Position numbers and translations under genes: made by a program. Of a stretch of 64,000 nt of DNA, positions 17,984 to 26,305 are shown piece after piece. Each line of letters starts with the position of its first letter. The first letter of the stretch is position 1. Under the pieces are notes generated by a model. It was not told where the DNA came from and searched no databases. It saw only the letters and a program-made list of their open reading frames with translations. The stretch lies in the NCBI RefSeq assembly GCF_030056575.1, contig NZ_JASHHX010000003.1:62001-126000 (forward strand), written 5' to 3'. The DNA comes from Rhodoblastus sp. 17X3. Its GTDB lineage: Bacteria; Pseudomonadota; Alphaproteobacteria; Rhizobiales; Beijerinckiaceae.

Positions 17984-18051
17984 TTGGTATCTCAATTGTT
18001 GGTATCTGGTGCATACCAATATTTATACCAACAAATTCGGCGGATACCAAC
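17984..18051. repeat. Right-end arm-type repeats (TTGGTAT / ATACCAA)
   Basis: Five copies of a TTGGTATC-type motif lie here. Two are in one orientation (17984 and 17999, fifteen bases apart). Three are in the other (18013, 18025 and 18044). The 18025 copy, ATACCAACAA, equals the left-end copies at 331 and 343. Placement between the integrase start and the attachment site fits arm-type integrase sites. Confidence 0.6.
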
Positions 18052-18145
18052 GGACCCCGTTGGACCCGCCGGGACTGAAAATCTAAGTAAGGCTCTTGCT
18101 TTTCAGTAACTTCTAGACGTTTCTGGATTGTCTGGGATGGGGATT

Positions 18146-18220
<75 letters not shown>

Positions 18221-18251
18221 TTTCCGCATTGGGCGGAACGGCGATCTGCTA

Positions 18252-18289
18252 GCAGTCCGCCGCCGCAGGCGCAAGGGGCGGCGGACTGC
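18252..18289 (-). terminator. Strong terminator hairpin after MHS transporter gene
   Basis: GCAGTCCGCCGCC (18252-18264) pairs perfectly with GGCGGCGGACTGC (18277-18289) across a 12-base loop. It lies between the leftward transporter gene and tRNA-Thr, so it separates the two transcripts. No T-run follows. Confidence 0.6.
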
Positions 18290-18309
18290 CGCCCCTTCGG
18301 CCAGAGGGA

Positions 18310-19986
18310 TCAGTCGCTGGCGTAGATGTTGCGATCCTTGGTTTCCGGCACCAGCACCAGGCCGACGACGACGGTCATCAGCGCGACGCAGACCGGATAC
18401 CACAGGCCGAAATAGATATTGCCGCTGGCCGCGACCATGGCGAAGGCGAGGGGCGGCAGGAAGCCGCCGAACCAGCCGTTGCCGATGTGATAGGGCAGCG
18501 ACACCGAGGTGTAACGGATGCGGGTCGGGAACAATTCGACCAGTTGCGCCGCGATCGGCCCATAGACCATGGCGACGAGGATCACGAGCAGGGTCAGCAG
18601 CCCAAGCACGCCGGGCTTGTTGATCCGCCCCGGATCGGCCGAAGCCGGATAGCCCGCGGCCTCGATCGCCGACAGCACTTCGGCCTCGAAGGCGGCGCGC
18701 TTCTGCGCCAATTGATCCTTGGGCAAGTTGGTTCCGTCGAAAGAGGCGATCTCCTTGCCGCCGATGGAGATCCGCGCGATCGAACCCGCCGGCGCCTTGA
18801 CGTTGGAATAGCTCACGGCGGAATTGGCGAGCACGTTCTTGACGATGTCGCAAGAGCTGGTGAAGGCGGCGTTTTCGATGGGATCGAACTGGAACGAACA
18901 TTGGGCCGGATCGGCGATAACCGTGACAGGCGCGGTGTCCTGCGCATGGGCCAGAGCCGGATTGGCCATGACCGTCAGGCCGTGGAAGATCGGGAAATAG
19001 AGCAGGGCGGCGAGCAGGCAGCCGCCCAGGATGATCGGCTTGCGGCCGACCTTGTCCGACAGCCAGCCGAAGAACAGGAAGAAGGGCGCGCCGAGAACCA
19101 GTGATCCCGCGATCAGCATATTGGCGGTGGCGCCGTCAACCTTCAGGATGCGGGTGAGGAAGAACAGGGCGTAGAACTGCCCGGTGTACCAGACCGCCGC
19201 CTGTCCGGCGGTGCCGCCGAGCAATGCGATCAGCGCGATCTTGGCGTTGCCCCATTTGCCGAAGGCTTCCGAGACCGGCGCGCGCGAGCCGCGACCCTGC
19301 GCCTTCATCTGGCGGAAGGCCGGCGTCTCGTTGAGCTGGAGGCGCATCCAGACCGAGGCGACCAGCAGGACGAAAGACAGCAGGAAGGGGAAGCGCCAGC
19401 CGTAAAGCTCGAAATTCTCTTCTCCGATGATCGCGCGCATCGCCACGATGACCAGGATCGACAGCAGTAGCCCGAGGGTCGCCGTGGTCTGAATCCAGGA
19501 GGTGTAATAGCCGCGGCGGCGCTGGGGCGCATGTTCGCCGACAAAGATCGCCGCGCCGCCATATTCGCCGCCGAGCGCCAGGCCTTGCAGGAGGCGCAGG
19601 ATGATCAGCAGGATTGGCGCGGTGAAGCCGATGGCGGCGAATGTGGGCAGCAGGCCAACCAGAAAGGTCGAAACGCCCATGATAAGAATGGTGATGAGGA
19701 AGGTGTATTTGCGCCCGACGAGGTCGCCGAGCCTGCCGAACAGAACAGCGCCGAGCGGGCGCACCGCGAAACCTGCCGCGAAGGCGAGCAGGGCGAAAAT
19801 ATAGCCCGCGGTCGGATTCACATTGGAAAAGAAATGCTTGGCGATAATCGCGGCCAGCGATCCGTAAAGGAAGAAATCATACCATTCAAAGATCGTCCCC
19901 GCCGAGGCGGCGAAGACGACGCGCTTTTCCTGCGCGGTCATGGGGCGGCTGCGGTCGTCCGCCTGCGCCAGAGCGGCCTGTGTCAT
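18310..19986 (-). CDS. MHS-family MFS transporter
   Basis: A 558-residue inner-membrane metabolite:proton symporter. The N-terminal half shows the MHS signature ASAGTIFEWYDFFLYGSLAA, the loop motif GRLGDLVGRKYTF and LLQGLALGGEYGGAAIFVGE. A hydrophilic insert of about 120 residues with two cysteines lies around residues 345-460, between helices of the second half, and probably faces the periplasm. This enlarged loop explains the length above the usual 430-450. The substrate is probably a small dicarboxylate or related organic acid, but this is not determinable. It belongs to the resident chromosome between the two mobile elements. Confidence 0.88.
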   Translation of the reverse strand: MTQAALAQADDRSRPMTAQEKRVVFAASAGTIFEWYDFFLYGSLAAIIAKHFFSNVNPTAGYIFALLAFAAGFAVRPLGAVLFGRLGDLVGRKYTFLITILIMGVSTFLVGLLPTFAAIGFTAPILLIILRLLQGLALGGEYGGAAIFVGEHAPQRRRGYYTSWIQTTATLGLLLSILVIVAMRAIIGEENFELYGWRFPFLLSFVLLVASVWMRLQLNETPAFRQMKAQGRGSRAPVSEAFGKWGNAKIALIALLGGTAGQAAVWYTGQFYALFFLTRILKVDGATANMLIAGSLVLGAPFFLFFGWLSDKVGRKPIILGGCLLAALLYFPIFHGLTVMANPALAHAQDTAPVTVIADPAQCSFQFDPIENAAFTSSCDIVKNVLANSAVSYSNVKAPAGSIARISIGGKEIASFDGTNLPKDQLAQKRAAFEAEVLSAIEAAGYPASADPGRINKPGVLGLLTLLVILVAMVYGPIAAQLVELFPTRIRYTSVSLPYHIGNGWFGGFLPPLAFAMVAASGNIYFGLWYPVCVALMTVVVGLVLVPETKDRNIYASD

Positions 19987-20128
19987 GGTTTGAATTCTCC
20001 TCCCGCGATCATGTTCATATCCTGAATTTCTTCTTATTGATTCAGGTCAATATGCCGTCCTCGCGCGGACGAGGGCAAGCCTTCGTTCCTGGATTCGCAC
20101 CAGTTATATTCGGTATTAAGTATGTATC

Positions 20129-20989
20129 CTATTCGGAGAGCCGGGAGCGCGTCAGCGCCAGCGCGACCGCACAGGCGTTTGAGACATTGAGGCTTTTGAT
20201 CGCGCCGGGCATGTCGAGCCGCGCCAGAACGTCGCATTTCTCGCGCGTGAGGCGGCGCAGGCCCTTGCCCTCGGCGCCCAGAACCAGCGCGACCGGACGG
20301 CTGAGCGGCGTCTTTTCAAGGCTTTCGGGGCCTTCCGAATCAAGGCCGACCCGCAGATAGCCCGCCGCGCCGAGCCGATCGAGCGCGCGGGCGAGATTGA
20401 CGACTTCGACAAGCGGCGCATGCTCCAGCCCGCCGGAGGCCGTCTTGGCCAGTACGCCCGAGAGTTCGGGCGCATTGCGCTCGGTCACGATCACTGCGTC
20501 CACGGCGAAGGCGGCGGCGGTGCGAAGAATGGCGCCGACATTATGCGGGTCGGTGATCTGGTCGAGCGCCAGCACCAGGCCGGACGTGTTCTCGATCTCG
20601 CTGACGTCGAGCGTGGGCAGAGGGCGAGCTTCGAGCAACACGCCCTGATGCACCGATTCGGCTCCGAGGCGCGACGACAACGTTTCGCCATCGACCAGAT
20701 GCAGCGGGACGCCGCGCGCCTCGATCTCCCCGGCAAGCTTTTCGGCGGCTGCGGGGGTGGCGAAGAGGTCGAGGCAGGCGCGGTCCGGGTTGCGCAGGGC
20801 CTCGCGTACGGCGTGATAGCCATAGAGTGTGGCGAGTTCGGCGGAAGGCCGCCGAAAGCTGCGCATTTCCGCCTTCTGCGCGTTTTTCGCCGCCGGGCCG
20901 GGCGCGATTTTCGGCGACCTGCGCGGGGGCTTCTCGCCCCGCGCCTCGCCAAAAGGCCGATCCGTTCGCCTCCCGCCTTGTTTCTTCAT
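20129..20989 (-). CDS. rlmB: 23S rRNA (guanosine-2'-O-)-methyltransferase RlmB
   Basis: A 286-residue SpoU-family enzyme that methylates a ribose in the peptidyl-transferase region of 23S rRNA (G2251 in E. coli) using SAM. An N-terminal basic, low-complexity tail (about residues 1-45) precedes the L30e-like substrate-binding domain (YGYHAVREAL). The SPOUT knot follows, with all three motifs: DQITDPHNVGAILRTA, LVLGAEGKGLR and SLNVSNACAVALA. ATG at 20989 follows GGAGG; the frame is open to 21100. It is a core chromosomal gene, and tRNA-Tyr is divergent from it, as often seen in alphaproteobacteria. Confidence 0.93.
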   Translation of the reverse strand: MKKQGGRRTDRPFGEARGEKPPRRSPKIAPGPAAKNAQKAEMRSFRRPSAELATLYGYHAVREALRNPDRACLDLFATPAAAEKLAGEIEARGVPLHLVDGETLSSRLGAESVHQGVLLEARPLPTLDVSEIENTSGLVLALDQITDPHNVGAILRTAAAFAVDAVIVTERNAPELSGVLAKTASGGLEHAPLVEVVNLARALDRLGAAGYLRVGLDSEGPESLEKTPLSRPVALVLGAEGKGLRRLTREKCDVLARLDMPGAIKSLNVSNACAVALALTRSRLSE

Positions 20990-21093
20990 GCACGCCTCCG
21001 CCGGGACCGGTCGCAGCCGACCCTCTGGGCCCTGTCCTCTCATGCGCGCGCCGCTTTGACAATCGGCCGCGACTGGCGCGCTCTTTTTTGGAG

Positions 21094-21122
21094 TTGACAC
21101 AAAGGACGGATATAAGCATAAG
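21094..21122 (+). promoter_or_regulatory. Putative promoter upstream of tRNA-Tyr
   Basis: TTGACA (21094-21099), a 17-bp spacer and CATAAG (21117-21122) resemble a housekeeping sigma promoter directed to the right toward tRNA-Tyr. A terminator-like hairpin between this promoter and the tRNA makes the assignment uncertain. Confidence 0.4.
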
Positions 21123-21137
21123 CCCCCCTGTCGAACG

Positions 21138-21160
21138 GCCCCGTTGTCACGGGGCTTTTT
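21138..21160 (+). terminator. Rho-independent terminator-like hairpin
   Basis: GCCCCGT and ACGGGGC form a perfect 7-bp stem with loop TGTC, followed directly by TTTTT. This is a textbook terminator on the plus strand. It sits between a promoter-like sequence and tRNA-Tyr, so it could end a short upstream RNA or attenuate readthrough. Confidence 0.65.
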
Positions 21161-21191
21161 CGTCGCCGGAAGGCCCTGCGCCTTCCCGGAT

Positions 21192-21276
21192 GGGAGAGTG
21201 TCCCGAGCGGCAAAGGGGGGGGACTGTAAATCCCCTGGCTATGCCTTCGTAGGTTCGAGTCCTACCTCTCCCACCA
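21192..21276 (+). tRNA. tRNA-Tyr(GUA)
   Basis: An 85-base class II tRNA: acceptor GGGAGAG/CTCTCCC, anticodon loop CTGTAAA with anticodon GTA, a long variable arm, T arm GTAGGTTCGAGTCCTAC and encoded CCA at 21274-21276. A phage integrase gene begins 70 bp downstream, so the tRNA 3' end is the likely prophage attachment site. Confidence 0.95.
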
Positions 21277-21345
21277 AACCACTTTTGTTCCCTTTAAAAA
21301 TCAATGGTTTGCTTAAGGTGGGTCAGCCACCCGGCGAACGGTGGG

Positions 21346-22488
21346 TCAGACCTTGTTCTGCTTTTCGCCTCGCGCGAGCAGTTTTCGCGCATTTCCGGCG
21401 AGGCGTTTCTGGTCGGCTTTCTTGACGTAGATTTCGGCCATCTTGGGGTCTGACCAGCCGTAAATCGCCATGAGCTGTTTCGTCGTCGCGCCGCGGTTGG
21501 CGGCGATGGTCGCGCCGGCCTTGCGCAAGCCGTGCGCGGCGCATTGCGGCAGACCGGCCGCATCGCATTGCTCGCGCCACCAATTGCCGAAGCCGTTCGA
21601 TGTGAAGGGTTTCCCTTTGTCCGTCGTGAGGAAGGTCAGGTGGCCGGTTTTGGTCGCTTCGATCACGGCCGCGAGTTCGTCGAGCACGGGCAGCTCCAAG
21701 GTCACGCCGCTCGACTTCGCCGTTTTTTTCGGCGTGAACTTCAGCCAGTCCTCAGTGACGCGATTCCCGTCCTCGTCTTCGATCTCGGTCGGCCTGATGT
21801 GCTGGCGCCCGAACTGGACGACGTCGCCGCGCCGGGCGCCGGTGAAGAGGAACAGCGCGAGAGCGAGGCGCTGCTTCGATCCGACCGGCCAATAAGCCTC
21901 GAATTGCGCGACCTCTTCCGGCTCCCATGCGTGAAAGCCGTCGCTGTTATAATGGACCGGCTTCACGTCGCGGGCGACGTTCGCCTTAAGGTGATTGTTT
22001 TCGACGGCCCATGTGAACATGGCCGACAGATATTTGATGCGGTTGTTCGCGGCCCCGGGCGTCGCGATGGCCTTGAGATCGCGCAGGACACGGACATGCT
22101 TGGCCTCAAGCTGCGCCAATGGGCATTGCCCTATGCGCTCTGGCGCGCCAGGCTTGCGCGGCTCGGCGAAACACCCTTCCAGGATGGAGCGGCGGACCCG
22201 CTGCGACTTCGCGTCGAGGCGCCGGAATTCGACCGAGCGCATGTATTCCTCACCCAGCCATTCCAGCGTGTTCTGCCTGACCTTTTCGAGGCCCGCCGGC
22301 TTTTCTGGCTTTTCGCAGCGAAGTTCTTCGAGCGCGGCGCTGTATTCCTGCAAGAATTCGACCGAGCCTTCCGGCGCGCGCAGGCGCTTTTTCTTGCCGC
22401 TGACGCGGACATAAGTTCGCGTCTGGCCGTGGCGGCTTTGGTCGCGGAAGATATATTTCAGGTCGATTTCGGCCATGGCGGCGCTCAT
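21346..22488 (-). CDS. Prophage tyrosine integrase
   Basis: A 380-residue integrase. It has an N-terminal basic, arm-binding part (residues 1-60), a SAM-like domain (about 65-165) and a catalytic domain with the arginine in LFTGARRGDVVQF, AHGLRK (His-x2-Arg), YGWSD and tyrosine in AEIYVKKAD. It acts on the tRNA-Tyr site next to it. The start codon ATG at 22488 overlaps the stop of the upstream HTH gene (ATGA), so integrase is the last gene of the leftward operon and depends on its promoter. Other in-frame starts are at 22476 and 22506. Confidence 0.9.
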   Translation of the reverse strand: MSAAMAEIDLKYIFRDQSRHGQTRTYVRVSGKKKRLRAPEGSVEFLQEYSAALEELRCEKPEKPAGLEKVRQNTLEWLGEEYMRSVEFRRLDAKSQRVRRSILEGCFAEPRKPGAPERIGQCPLAQLEAKHVRVLRDLKAIATPGAANNRIKYLSAMFTWAVENNHLKANVARDVKPVHYNSDGFHAWEPEEVAQFEAYWPVGSKQRLALALFLFTGARRGDVVQFGRQHIRPTEIEDEDGNRVTEDWLKFTPKKTAKSSGVTLELPVLDELAAVIEATKTGHLTFLTTDKGKPFTSNGFGNWWREQCDAAGLPQCAAHGLRKAGATIAANRGATTKQLMAIYGWSDPKMAEIYVKKADQKRLAGNARKLLARGEKQNKV

Positions 22489-22751
22489 GCTGAGACGTCG
22501 CTCCAAATGTCGGAGCCGTCGGCGTCATCCTGCCTCCCGGCCCCACGACGTGGCAAGCGGTTTAGCGCGGTCTCGATCTCGCCGGCCGACCATATCTTGC
22601 GACCGAACAGTTCGAACGGCGCGGGCATAAGGCCGTTTTCGACGGCCTTGGCGAAGGTGCTGGCTGAAACGCCGATGAACGCGGCGGCCTCTTCCGCGCC
22701 GAGCCCGATCGGATCGCGGGGGCATGGGCGGATCTTGCGCACGGCGTTCAT
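22485..22751 (-). CDS. HTH protein, probable excisionase-like
   Basis: An 88-residue protein with an AlpA/excisionase-type HTH: LGAEEAAAFIGVSASTFAKA, followed by a wing FELFGRKIWSAGEIETAL. It lies directly before the integrase and overlaps both neighbours by 4 bp. This is the usual place for a directionality factor controlling prophage excision, so that role is inferred. The ATG at 22751 is used because the frame upstream runs antisense-like through the methyltransferase. Confidence 0.75.
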   Translation of the reverse strand: MNAVRKIRPCPRDPIGLGAEEAAAFIGVSASTFAKAVENGLMPAPFELFGRKIWSAGEIETALNRLPRRGAGRQDDADGSDIWSDVSA

Positions 22752-24547
22752 TCTGCGGCCTCCACGAACAAATCGGCGCTGGAGGTGGTTGGTTTCGCTT
22801 TCCCGCGAGCAATCTCGACTTCGTCCAGGATGAAATTCGCCGCGACAAGGGCTCGCGCCATCACCGGCGAAACCGAATTGCCGCACATGCGGACTGATGA
22901 CGTCCCGGTCAGTTTCGACCCGTCGGGGCGGCGGTCGATCACGTAGGAGTCCGGAAAGCCCTGGGCGCGGAACAGTTCGCGCGGGCGCAGCATCCGCATG
23001 CCGATATCGACGATCTCGTAAGGCTCGCCCTTGACCATCACCAGGCCGAAGCGGTCGCGGGTCGGAACGGTGTGCATCGGCTCGGCCGGCGAGACGCCGT
23101 CCTTGTCGTTGCCGTAATATTTGACCAGGAAGGCGCGGACCTCGGCGCTATGCATTCCCTGCGCCGTCACGGTCGGGTGCGGCGCTTCGATATCGCTGGC
23201 GCGGCGGTCGGAGCCTTTGAGGCTGAGCAGCCCGGCGGAGACGACGGCCTGCTGCGCGCCGGTCGCCGTGACGGTCGAAACCGGCTCGTCCGCCGCGCGC
23301 GAGCCGGGGCAGGTTCCGCCATTGTGCTGGGCGAGAAAGGCGGCGACGACGCCATGGCGCGGCGCGCCGGCCATGACGGTATGGAGCGGCTCGGCGGGCA
23401 GATGGCCGGTGCTGTTTTCGCTGAACTTGGTCAGATGGACAGCGGCGAGGACAGAATCGGCCTTCGCCGTGATCGTCTGCAAGGGTTCGTCGCCCGGACG
23501 CGGTCGCGATTGTCCAGCCCTGCCGCCGCATCCGGCAATGACCGGGACGATGATCGCATTCTGATCCTTCTTCGAGGCAGTGACTGTGTGCAAAGGCGGG
23601 TCGGCCGGACGAGTCGCGCCGCCCTGCTGGGCATAGGTGACGACCGGAACGACCAACCCATGGGCATCGCGCGCCGCCGTGACGGTATTGAACGGGTCGT
23701 CGAGGCCCTGGCCGCGAAAATGGTCGCCGCCATGATTGCAGGTGACGATAAACGGCTCCGCCGCGTCGATCACATAGCGCTGCACGCCCTTGGCGATGCG
23801 CGCCATCGTCGCTTCGGCCAAGGGCCGGTTGACGCCGACGGCGCGGCCTTCCTCTTTGGTCAGGAAGATCGAATGGCAGGGCAGCGACCAGTCGATGATC
23901 TCCGCCGCCGTGCGCCAGGGCAGGAGCTTGCCGCGCTTGACCTCGTCCGATTTCGGATTGCCGTGCGTCGGCTCCGGCCAGACAATCGGGCGGCCATCGC
24001 AGCGCGCGACCAGAAACAGGCGCTTGCGGATCGTCGGCGCGCCATAGTCGCAGGCGCGCAGCTCGCGCCACTCGACCTTGTAGCCGAGCTTTTTAAGTTC
24101 GCCGGTCCATTTGGCGAAGGTTTCGCCCTTGCGTTCGGGGATCGGCCTATCGTTTTCGCAGAGCGGGCCCCAATCGCGAAATTCCTCGACGTTCTCCAAA
24201 CAGATCACGCGCGGCCGGCGCCTCTGGGCCCATAGCACGACCACCCACGCCAGATCGCGGATGTTGCGCGAGAGCGGTTTGCCGCCCTTGGCTTTCGAGT
24301 GGTGCTTGCAATCGGGCGAGGCCCACATCAGCCCGATCGGCCGGCCGGGCATGACCTCGTCGGGATTGACCTGCCAGATGTTGGAGTTGAGATGCTGCGT
24401 CGCCGGATGGTTGACCTCGTGCATGGCGAGGGCGTCGGCGTCGTGATTGATGGCGACGTCGGGCGAGCGGCCGAAGGCCATCTCGATTCCGAGGCTCGCG
24501 CCGCCGCCGCCGGCGAAGGAATCGAGAATGATTTCGTGCGCGCTCAT
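22748..24547 (-). CDS. Phage C5-cytosine DNA methyltransferase
   Basis: A 599-residue DNA (cytosine-5) methyltransferase using SAM. Motif I is DSFAGGGGASLGIEMA (residues 9-24), the catalytic loop ASPDCKHHS has Cys80 but PDC instead of the usual PPC, motif VI is LENVEEF (117-123), and QRR-like is TIRKRLFLV (172-180). C-terminal motifs IX-X include GFPDSY and RMCGNSVSP (553-561). Between them lies an unusual region (about 283-505) with seven units of about 34 residues, each containing a P-x2-T(V/I)-like core such as PLHTVTA. This is where the target-recognition domain should be. The enzyme probably protects phage DNA from host restriction. Confidence 0.88.
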   Translation of the reverse strand: MSAHEIILDSFAGGGGASLGIEMAFGRSPDVAINHDADALAMHEVNHPATQHLNSNIWQVNPDEVMPGRPIGLMWASPDCKHHSKAKGGKPLSRNIRDLAWVVVLWAQRRRPRVICLENVEEFRDWGPLCENDRPIPERKGETFAKWTGELKKLGYKVEWRELRACDYGAPTIRKRLFLVARCDGRPIVWPEPTHGNPKSDEVKRGKLLPWRTAAEIIDWSLPCHSIFLTKEEGRAVGVNRPLAEATMARIAKGVQRYVIDAAEPFIVTCNHGGDHFRGQGLDDPFNTVTAARDAHGLVVPVVTYAQQGGATRPADPPLHTVTASKKDQNAIIVPVIAGCGGRAGQSRPRPGDEPLQTITAKADSVLAAVHLTKFSENSTGHLPAEPLHTVMAGAPRHGVVAAFLAQHNGGTCPGSRAADEPVSTVTATGAQQAVVSAGLLSLKGSDRRASDIEAPHPTVTAQGMHSAEVRAFLVKYYGNDKDGVSPAEPMHTVPTRDRFGLVMVKGEPYEIVDIGMRMLRPRELFRAQGFPDSYVIDRRPDGSKLTGTSSVRMCGNSVSPVMARALVAANFILDEVEIARGKAKPTTSSADLFVEAAE

Positions 24548-25119
24548 CAGATTTCCCTCAAAGCTTCGGCCCGCGCCGCGTTCAATTCCGCCATCGCCTC
24601 GACCGATCCGCCGGCGTCGGGGTGGCGCTGCTTGGCGAGCTCGCGATAGCGCGCCTCGATCTGCAAGCGATCTCCGGAAAAGCTGGGGGAGAAGACGAAG
24701 ACCTCGCGCCACGGCTTCTTTCCAGCAGGCGCCGGAATGGAGATGAAGCCCTTCATGGTCGCGTGGACCAGCGCGAGCGTGCCGTGACGGAGCTCGACGC
24801 GCCGCGCCTCGATGATGTGGTGGATCGCCTGAAGGTTCGCCTCGACGGTCGCGTAGCGGTCCACCGCAATGCAAACCTGCAGCCCGTCCCAATGGAACCA
24901 GGCCGCGACGCCGGGATCTGACGGCCGCTCGGCGCCGAGCGTGACGTTGGACGACAGGACGATGTGCTCGAGCTTACGCCCGCTATCGCGCCCGAACGAA
25001 ACGAGCGAGCTGTAGACGTTTTTCAGCGCGCCAGCGAGCGACATTTTGAATTTTCCGGACTCGCGCGCTCTGGCGCGGGGGAGGCCTTCGGGCCACTGGA
25101 GAGGAAAGGCTGGGATCAT
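24547..25119 (-). CDS. J-domain-containing phage protein
   Basis: A 190-residue protein with a C-terminal J-like domain. RYRELAKQRHPDAGGSVEAM contains the HPD tripeptide, which in DnaJ proteins stimulates Hsp70 ATPase. The first 145 residues are unrelated to DnaJ and have no recognised domain. Phage J-domain proteins probably recruit host DnaK to phage complexes. The stop overlaps the methyltransferase start by one base, and its ATG overlaps the upstream gene by 4 bp. Confidence 0.75.
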   Translation of the reverse strand: MIPAFPLQWPEGLPRARARESGKFKMSLAGALKNVYSSLVSFGRDSGRKLEHIVLSSNVTLGAERPSDPGVAAWFHWDGLQVCIAVDRYATVEANLQAIHHIIEARRVELRHGTLALVHATMKGFISIPAPAGKKPWREVFVFSPSFSGDRLQIEARYRELAKQRHPDAGGSVEAMAELNAARAEALREI

Positions 25120-25331
25120 CGCCCGGGCCTTTCCGCCTTGATCGCTTCAACGATCTTCGCTCGCGCGGAAGGGTCGAACCCTTCGTCGGCGGCGGTAAGC
25201 GCCGCGAGGTCCGCGTCATAATCAAGCATATCGTCGGCGATCTGCTCGGGGGTCCAGCCAGCGAAGTCCGCGCCGTTTTCCTCCGCGCATTGGAGCGCGG
25301 CGACGACCATTTGTCGGATTTTATCGGCCAT
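25116..25331 (-). CDS. Hypothetical phage protein (71 aa, acidic)
   Basis: A small acidic protein with no family I recognise. Its middle (GWTPEQIADDMLDYDADLAA) looks helical. It is placed by tight overlaps with the J-domain gene (4 bp) and the gene before it (11 bp), which is the best support that it is translated. Confidence 0.6.
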   Translation of the reverse strand: MADKIRQMVVAALQCAEENGADFAGWTPEQIADDMLDYDADLAALTAADEGFDPSARAKIVEAIKAERPGR

Positions 25332-25635
25332 GATCGCCTCTACCGATTTCGTCGAGCGCCGCGGCGCCGCGAGCGCGCTGAGCTTCGTAGATCCGGATAA
25401 AGCGCAGCGCTTCGTCGTAGATCGGCTTCAGAATTGCTTCGGTCGCGCGCCGTTCGGAGCTGATGAACAGGGTCGGGTTCAGAATGCGGCCCACGGACTC
25501 TATGTCGCGGCTTTCGCGCTGAAATTGCAGGACCAGAGGCTCAAAGGGCTTGAGCAGCAGGTAAGCCGTGGAAAGCGCCGCGCCAAGTTCGAGCATCTGC
25601 TCGCGGGCGGCTTCGCGGGTGAGGGGCGGCGCCAT
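25321..25635 (-). CDS. Hypothetical phage protein (104 aa, helical)
   Basis: A predicted helical protein without recognised domains. ATG at 25635 overlaps the stop of the preceding gene (TGATG); an upstream in-frame start at 25656 is less likely. It is part of the overlapping early operon. Confidence 0.6.
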   Translation of the reverse strand: MAPPLTREAAREQMLELGAALSTAYLLLKPFEPLVLQFQRESRDIESVGRILNPTLFISSERRATEAILKPIYDEALRFIRIYEAQRARGAAALDEIGRGDHGR

Positions 25636-25934
25636 CAATGCGCCTCCCGGTCCCAAAGGAGCCAGCCGCGCACGGCGATAGAATCGTGCGGCGCGAGGCC
25701 GGTGGCGCAGGCGTAGAAGTCCAGATTGCCGGACTCGTCCGCGCGGAATTCATAGGGCCACGGGATCGAATATTCGCGGTAGCTGTCTTCGACCAGGAGG
25801 CGCAACTTCGTGTTGAGCGGCGGATCGTCCACGCGGTTGAAATCGCCCGTGGCCGGCAGCGGGGAGTGCAGGCGGGTGGTGACGGCGTCGTCAAAGGCTG
25901 GCTGCATGGTCAATCCTTTCAAAACCGCGCTCAT
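25635..25934 (-). CDS. Hypothetical phage protein (99 aa)
   Basis: Residues 30-95 include PPLNTKLRLLVEDSYREY and a C-terminal WLLWDREAH. No family is recognised. The ATG at 25934 overlaps the stop of the upstream HTH gene by 4 bp, and this start removes an arginine-poor, shadow-like extension. Confidence 0.6.
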   Translation of the reverse strand: MSAVLKGLTMQPAFDDAVTTRLHSPLPATGDFNRVDDPPLNTKLRLLVEDSYREYSIPWPYEFRADESGNLDFYACATGLAPHDSIAVRGWLLWDREAH

Positions 25935-26305
25935 TGCGCATCGTCCCTGTTCGCCAGCATTCTCAGCCGCGTGATGATCGTCGCCGGGCTCCGCTTGCGC
26001 CCGAACCGCGCCAGGCACGTTTCGGCGACCTCGCGGCAGACCGCGCCCGCGGCGCGCATGTCCTCGATCAGCACGTCTTCGTCCGGCGTGAAGGAGTGGA
26101 CCTGCGTCCCGTTTCTGCGCGTGTAGGAGATCGGCCGACGGTCCTTGGGCGCCTTCATCCCCATGCTGTGCATGGCGAAGTTGACCGTCGCTGGGTGACG
26201 ATTGAGGCGCGCCGCGATCTGGCTGGCTCTGAGATTTCTGAGCGCCAGCGATTCGATCTTGCCGCGCTCCTCCTGCGACAAGCGCCCGCGTTTGATATCT
26301 GCCAT
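25931..26305 (-). CDS. HTH DNA-binding phage protein
   Basis: A 124-residue protein with a resolvase/IS30-like HTH at residues 8-48 (RNLRASQIAARLNRHPATVN), where IAARL and HPATV form the recognition turn. A second helical segment (FTPDEDVLIEDMRAAG, then RSPATIITRL) resembles a second SANT/HTH-like unit. It is probably a regulator. Its start overlaps the stop of the clamp gene (TGATG). Confidence 0.65.
   Translation of the reverse strand: MADIKRGRLSQEERGKIESLALRNLRASQIAARLNRHPATVNFAMHSMGMKAPKDRRPISYTRRNGTQVHSFTPDEDVLIEDMRAAGAVCREVAETCLARFGRKRSPATIITRLRMLANRDDAQ

Noticed and set aside
24548-24892. Upstream extension of the cytosine methyltransferase frame
   Set aside because: It overlaps the J-domain gene, is arginine-rich and comes before motif I, which normally lies within the first 20 residues.
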